Positions 60,184-64,000 of a stretch of DNA of 64,000 nt are shown piece by piece. The position numbers and the translations under genes were made by a program. The notes under the pieces were generated by a model. That model was not told the DNA's origin. It saw nothing but the letters and a program-made list of their open reading frames with translations, and ran no database searches. Source of the DNA: Paenibacillus sp. BIC5C1 (lineage in GTDB: Bacteria > Bacillota > Bacilli > Paenibacillales > Paenibacillaceae). The stretch's first letter is position 1. Each line of letters begins with the position of its first letter. The stretch covers positions 372,001 to 436,000 of the forward strand of contig NZ_CP135922.1 of NCBI RefSeq assembly GCF_032399705.1, read 5' to 3'.

Positions 60184-60286
60184 GTAGGCAAAGCCTCCGT
60201 TCTCCAGATGTAGAAGCGACGATTGCATCCTGCTCATGCATTGCATATTACAGGCGAGGTCGCCGCTTAACCATCATTAATCGGGG

Positions 60287-61120
60287 TTACTCTGGCTTGC
60301 TGCCCAGCCATTTTTCATGCAACGTATCATATTCACCGCTGTCTTTCATGCTTTTGAGCAGGCTGTTTACTTCTTCGACGAAGGCTGTGTCGCCTTTGCG
60401 AATCGCTATGCCGTAAGGTTCGCTCGTGAAATTGCCACCAACCAGCTTGTAGTTGTTATCTGTCTGCTGCATGCCGATCAGGATGATGTTATCGGTCGTC
60501 AGAGCTTCGCCTTTGCCCGCTTTGAGGGCTGTGAAGGCATCCTGATAGTTATCGAATTCCAGCACCTCGGCATTTGGGGCTTTTTCGCGAATGTTTTGCG
60601 CAGAGGTCGAGCCTTTGACGGCAAGAACCTTCACACCGTCGAGACTTTCCAGACCGGTAATCGCGCTATCATTTTTCACAAGTAGGGACTGCCCGGCTTC
60701 AAAATAGACATCACTGAAATCGACTTGTTCCTTGCGTTCATCTGTAATCGTCATCGTAGCGATGATGAGATCAATATCGCCGTTTTGTAGCATCGGAATG
60801 CGAGTTTTGGACGTTACTTCCTTCAGTTCTACCTTTGTTTCGTCTCCAAGAATTTGTTTGGCGAGTGCTTTGGCGATATCAATATCGAATCCTTCGACTT
60901 CGCCACTTGCAGGGTCCTTCAAACCGAACAATTTGGTGTCATATTTCACGCCGGCAATGAGCTTGCCGCGCTCTTTAATCTGTTCAATCGTGCCTTTGGC
61001 TTCTGCATTCCCACCAGAACCACCGCTGCTGCTACTTTCCTCTCCCGTGCTACAACCGGACAAGACAAGGGATAGAATCAGAACAAGCATAAACGACGGC
61101 CACTTTAATACATTTTTCAT
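60287..61120 (-). CDS. Polar amino acid (glutamine/glutamate-type) binding lipoprotein
   Basis: 277 residues with a signal peptide and lipobox LSGC (Cys23), followed by a Ser/Gly linker. The family 3 solute-binding fold is evident (RGKLIAGVKYDTKLFGLKDP, GFDIDIAKALAKQI, TSKTRIPMLQNGDIDLIIA, ERKEQVDFSDVYFEAGQSLL). An arginine/acidic pair typical for amino acid carboxylate binding is in the TSKTRIP region. Glutamate, glutamine or aspartate is the probable ligand. Confidence 0.93.
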   Translation of the reverse strand: MKNVLKWPSFMLVLILSLVLSGCSTGEESSSSGGSGGNAEAKGTIEQIKERGKLIAGVKYDTKLFGLKDPASGEVEGFDIDIAKALAKQILGDETKVELKEVTSKTRIPMLQNGDIDLIIATMTITDERKEQVDFSDVYFEAGQSLLVKNDSAITGLESLDGVKVLAVKGSTSAQNIREKAPNAEVLEFDNYQDAFTALKAGKGEALTTDNIILIGMQQTDNNYKLVGGNFTSEPYGIAIRKGDTAFVEEVNSLLKSMKDSGEYDTLHEKWLGSKPE

Positions 61121-61152
61121 TTGGTAAAGACCCCTTTCAAAATGGATTATTC

Positions 61153-61881
61153 TCAGTGGTGAATCAGACGACTCAGAAATTGCTTGGCCCGTTCTTCTCT
61201 CGGGTTGTCGAAAAATTCAGCGGCGGAGGCTTCTTCCACAATTCGGCCTTCATCCATAAAGATGACTCGGTCTGCGACCTCGCGGGCAAAGCCCATCTCA
61301 TGTGTAACGACGACCATTGTCATCCCGTTATGGGCAAGAGACCGCATGACATCCAGAACTTCCCCGATCATTTCGGGATCCAGTGCAGAGGTGGGTTCAT
61401 CAAAAAGCATGATTTTGGGCTCCATGGCAAGACCTCTTGCAATGGCTACACGCTGCTGTTGTCCACCGGACAATTGGGAAGGATAACTGTCTGCCTTGTC
61501 GGCAATGCCTACACGGGTCAGATACTTCATTGCCGTAGAGGCTGCCTGTGCTTTGGGCTGTTTACGCACCTTCATGGGTGCAAGGGTAATGTTATCGATG
61601 ACTTTTTTGTGAGGGTAGAGATTGAAGTGTTGAAATACCATGCCGATGTCACGGCGGAAGAGGTTGATGTCCACCTTTTTCTGATGTAAAGGGACACCAC
61701 TGACGACAAGTTCACCTTCAGTAATCGTCTCCAGACGATTGATGCAGCGGAGCAATGTACTTTTGCCTGAGCCGGAAGGGCCGATAATGACAACGACTTC
61801 TCCTTCTTCGATGTGAAGATGAATATCTTTGAGGACATGAAAATGGCCAAAATGTTTCTGGACACCCCTAAATTCAATCAA
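61153..61881 (-). CDS. Polar amino acid ABC transporter ATP-binding protein (GlnQ type)
   Basis: About 242 residues from TTG 61881, nine bases after AAGGA and matching the normal GlnQ length; ATG 61905 would add eight residues. Walker [10 protein letters not shown], signature [13 protein letters not shown], Walker [15 protein letters not shown] and switch His in VVTHEMGFA. First gene of the operon ATPase, binding protein, permease, permease. Confidence 0.94.
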   Translation of the reverse strand: MIEFRGVQKHFGHFHVLKDIHLHIEEGEVVVIIGPSGSGKSTLLRCINRLETITEGELVVSGVPLHQKKVDINLFRRDIGMVFQHFNLYPHKKVIDNITLAPMKVRKQPKAQAASTAMKYLTRVGIADKADSYPSQLSGGQQQRVAIARGLAMEPKIMLFDEPTSALDPEMIGEVLDVMRSLAHNGMTMVVVTHEMGFAREVADRVIFMDEGRIVEEASAAEFFDNPREERAKQFLSRLIHH

Positions 61882-62342
61882 GAGACCCCATCCTTTCTGC
61901 AACATCTGTTTGTAAAAGGAATAATAAGGAATAAATTGAAACTAGTTATTTAATCATACATACTCATCCTGCTAAAGGCAATTGGTTTGTGATAAAACAT
62001 GACATAAGTAATGGGTTTTATAGGGCTATAGCCAGTAATTATGTTATATGTTTGTTATATTGGTAGCCTCTTTGTGACGAATCCTGACTGAAAAATGAAT
62101 CCATTCTCCTAGTTGTTTTACAACCATTGGAATAGATGTATAGAGTATACTGGAAGGGATGTTTACTTTATGACTCTGATCATGAAAACAAATAACATCA
62201 AATTCTGAATCGTACATGGCAAAAAAGCTCAACCTTATGCCCTATGGCATTGATATGATGGAGCGAGAATGCGCTTTCCAATAAGCGATGCAATACTAAA
62301 AATAGTCCGATCCAATTATAGGTAGAGAGGATGTTCTGAACG
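61882..62342. other. Intergenic region between divergent amino acid transporter and GH28 gene
   Basis: A 461-base AT-rich region. It must contain promoters for both directions. A 62-codon minus-strand frame (62044-62232) and a 22-codon plus frame at 62215 exist but neither has a ribosome site or a recognisable product. No terminator or clear operator was found. Confidence 0.4.
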
Positions 62343-63956
62343 ATGAATACATATTACTCCCCACTTGATACAGGAGAAGGTGTTAAATCCGATACGAAAG
62401 CTTATGAAGTGAGTTTACCTGTCATCCCTGCACAGGATTTTCAGATTACGGATTATGGTGCGGTAGGGGATGGATTGACGGATAATACCGAGATGTTTCG
62501 ACTGGCTATAGCAGCTTGTGCAGAAGCGGGAGGTGGCCGACTTGTCATTCCAGCGGGTGTTTGGTTAACGGGTCCGATTGTTCTCCGCAGTCGAATTGAG
62601 CTTCATGCTCAGGCGGGTGCTCTGGTAACGTTCATCCGTAATTTCGATCAATATCCCCTGATTGCGTCCAGCTTCGAGGGTTGGAAGGCAGTGCGGTGTC
62701 AGTCCCCTATTGATGGTGAGCAGTTGGAGGATATTGCGATCACGGGTGAGGGGGTTTGGGATGGCGGTGGAGAGGCATGGCGTCCGGTGAAACGATCGAA
62801 GATGACTGCCTCGCAGTGGAATCGACTGGTCTCTTCGGGTGGTGTAGTGGAGCATGCTGGCGGAGACGAAGCCATTTGGTGGCCGTCGACTTCTGCTCTT
62901 GAAGGTGGTGCGGTTGCGAATCGTCTGCATCTGGAGCAAGTGTATGATGTGGCTGCTTATGAGGAAGTCAGAGACTTTTTGCGTCCTAACATGGTCAGCT
63001 TGCGTCAATGTAAACGAGTGCTTTTGGACGGTCCGACGTTCCAGAACTCGCCTGCATGGAATCTGCATCCGTGGGCATCCGAGCATGTCACAATTCGTAA
63101 CGTAAGTGTACGGAATCCATGGTTTTCCCAGAATGGTGATGGGCTTGATATCGAATCCTGCCGTCATGTCCTTGTGGAGCAAAGTGTATTCGATGTTGGT
63201 GATGATGCGATCTGTCTGAAATCCGGCAAGGATGCAGAAGGTCGTGAACTTGGTCTGCCTTCGGAATATATTACAATCCGCGATTGCACCGTGTATCACG
63301 GTCATGGCGGTTTTGTCATTGGCAGTGAAATGTCCGGTGGCGTGCGGCATGTCCGGGTCTCGGATTGTACGTTTATTGGAACGGATATTGGGCTTCGCTT
63401 CAAAAGCGCGCGTGGGCGCGGCGGGGTCGTTGAGGATATTCAGGTGGAGCGCATTTATATGAAGGATATCATAATGGAGGCTATCTCGTTTTCCTTTTTC
63501 TATGCCAATCAGGAGGGTTCCGCTCGTGGTAGCGACTTGGCTCAGGAGGTCAGTGAGGAGACACCGGTGTTCCGGGATATTCGAATATCGCAGGTGGTCT
63601 GCGCAGGGGCAGAAACCGCGTTATTGGTGAGTGCTCTGCCGGAAATGCCATTGGATGGTCTGGTCATTCAGGGATATACGGTGACGGCTCGTAACGGGGT
63701 GCAATGCGCTCATGCGAAGCACCTGCGAATCGCCGATATGAACGCATATATTACCGAAGGATCGTTAATTCATTTGCACCAGTGTAAGGGGGCGGAGCTG
63801 GAAGCGATTGAGGGCATGGGCGCAGACGGTCGGCTTCTAATGGTGACAGGACATGAATCGGCAGGGATCGTATGCCGGGAAAGTGATGCAGATACGGAGG
63901 GACGCCAAATCTCGGTTGGTCCTGAAGTAAGAAGTGGTGTAATTATCCGCAGGTAA
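62343..63956 (+). CDS. Glycoside hydrolase family 28 protein (polygalacturonase-like)
   Basis: A 537-residue right-handed beta-helix enzyme. The N-terminal cap FQITDYGAVGDGLTDNTEMF is the pectate-lyase-3/GH28 opening. Catalytic GH28 motifs are present in variant form: NGDGLDIES for NTDG, FDVGDDAICLK with the Asp pair, HGHGGFVIGSE for the GHG, and LRFKSARGRGG for the RIK. No signal peptide, so it probably cleaves imported galacturonate oligomers (exo-type) in the cytoplasm. The protein ends 44 bases before the window edge. Confidence 0.92.
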   Translation: MNTYYSPLDTGEGVKSDTKAYEVSLPVIPAQDFQITDYGAVGDGLTDNTEMFRLAIAACAEAGGGRLVIPAGVWLTGPIVLRSRIELHAQAGALVTFIRNFDQYPLIASSFEGWKAVRCQSPIDGEQLEDIAITGEGVWDGGGEAWRPVKRSKMTASQWNRLVSSGGVVEHAGGDEAIWWPSTSALEGGAVANRLHLEQVYDVAAYEEVRDFLRPNMVSLRQCKRVLLDGPTFQNSPAWNLHPWASEHVTIRNVSVRNPWFSQNGDGLDIESCRHVLVEQSVFDVGDDAICLKSGKDAEGRELGLPSEYITIRDCTVYHGHGGFVIGSEMSGGVRHVRVSDCTFIGTDIGLRFKSARGRGGVVEDIQVERIYMKDIIMEAISFSFFYANQEGSARGSDLAQEVSEETPVFRDIRISQVVCAGAETALLVSALPEMPLDGLVIQGYTVTARNGVQCAHAKHLRIADMNAYITEGSLIHLHQCKGAELEAIEGMGADGRLLMVTGHESAGIVCRESDADTEGRQISVGPEVRSGVIIRR

Positions 63957-64000
63957 AAAGGGGCCAAACTAGTATACGTTTAGCATATCACCGCGGGCAT

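Noticed and set aside
62044..62232. 62-codon minus-strand frame in the last intergenic region, considered as an AraC N-terminal remnant
   Set aside because: No ribosome site, no motif that could be verified, and no further homologous fragment next to it.

Overview
The window looks like a Paenibacillus chromosome (endospore-forming, low-to-mid GC Bacillota). This rests on strong AGGAGG-type ribosome sites with frequent GTG/TTG starts, a CdaS-type diadenylate cyclase, Spo0E-like small proteins, YesM/YesN two-component genes beside sugar ABC transporters, a BIG2 repeat protein and many carbohydrate-active enzymes. No rRNA, tRNA, CRISPR array or prophage was seen. The single intact mobile element is an IS3-family insertion sequence.

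Layout. 1-9200: a probable peptidoglycan-sugar recycling locus. A BadF-type amino-sugar kinase (cut by the window edge) diverges from a complete sugar ABC importer (binding protein, two permeases, ATPase), a DUF624-like membrane protein, NamZ (exo-N-acetylmuramidase) and NagZ (GH3 N-acetylglucosaminidase). 9300-14200: a secreted beta-lactamase-fold hydrolase, a chemoreceptor and the AzlCD pair. 14300-21300: an acidic-glycan locus with a uronate-dehydrogenase-like epimerase, an SGNH hydrolase, a heparinase II/III-like protein, a large unrecognised protein and a GH88 unsaturated uronyl hydrolase. 21400-28600: a methyltransferase, a nine-domain BIG2 protein, a split chromate transporter with an Lrp regulator, and a PAS kinase/NarL regulator pair. 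28600-36200: iron and oxygen genes, namely a Fur-box-preceded siderophore-binding lipoprotein, a Btr-like AraC regulator, an NreA-like GAF protein diverging from Fnr across an Fnr box, the IS element, and a second Fur box in front of a 51-residue protein. 36300-45600: a secreted OB-fold protein, CdaS, leucine dehydrogenase, and three redox or efflux units with LysR and TetR regulators. 45800-50300: a peptide-signalling and sporulation block. 50400-58700: YesMN plus a sugar ABC importer lacking an ATPase. 58700-61900: a polar amino acid ABC transporter. 62300-end: a GH28 enzyme.

Most notable is 45.8-50.3 kb. Two tandem paralogous helix-turn-helix/TPR-like regulators share the same promoter. 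The first overlaps a 43-residue pre-pro-peptide with a signal sequence and a small Gly-rich C terminus, the architecture of RRNPP quorum sensing. Immediately downstream are two near-identical Spo0E-like phosphatase genes with duplicated leaders. Other second-look items: an IS element inserted exactly inside the terminator of fnr, a 220-bp terminally inverted repeat present twice in opposite orientation (one copy supplying the stop codon of its neighbour), and a Fur-controlled small ORF too short for routine calling.

Coordinates of starts were chosen from ribosome-binding sites read directly. Functional names are family-level inferences made without database searches.
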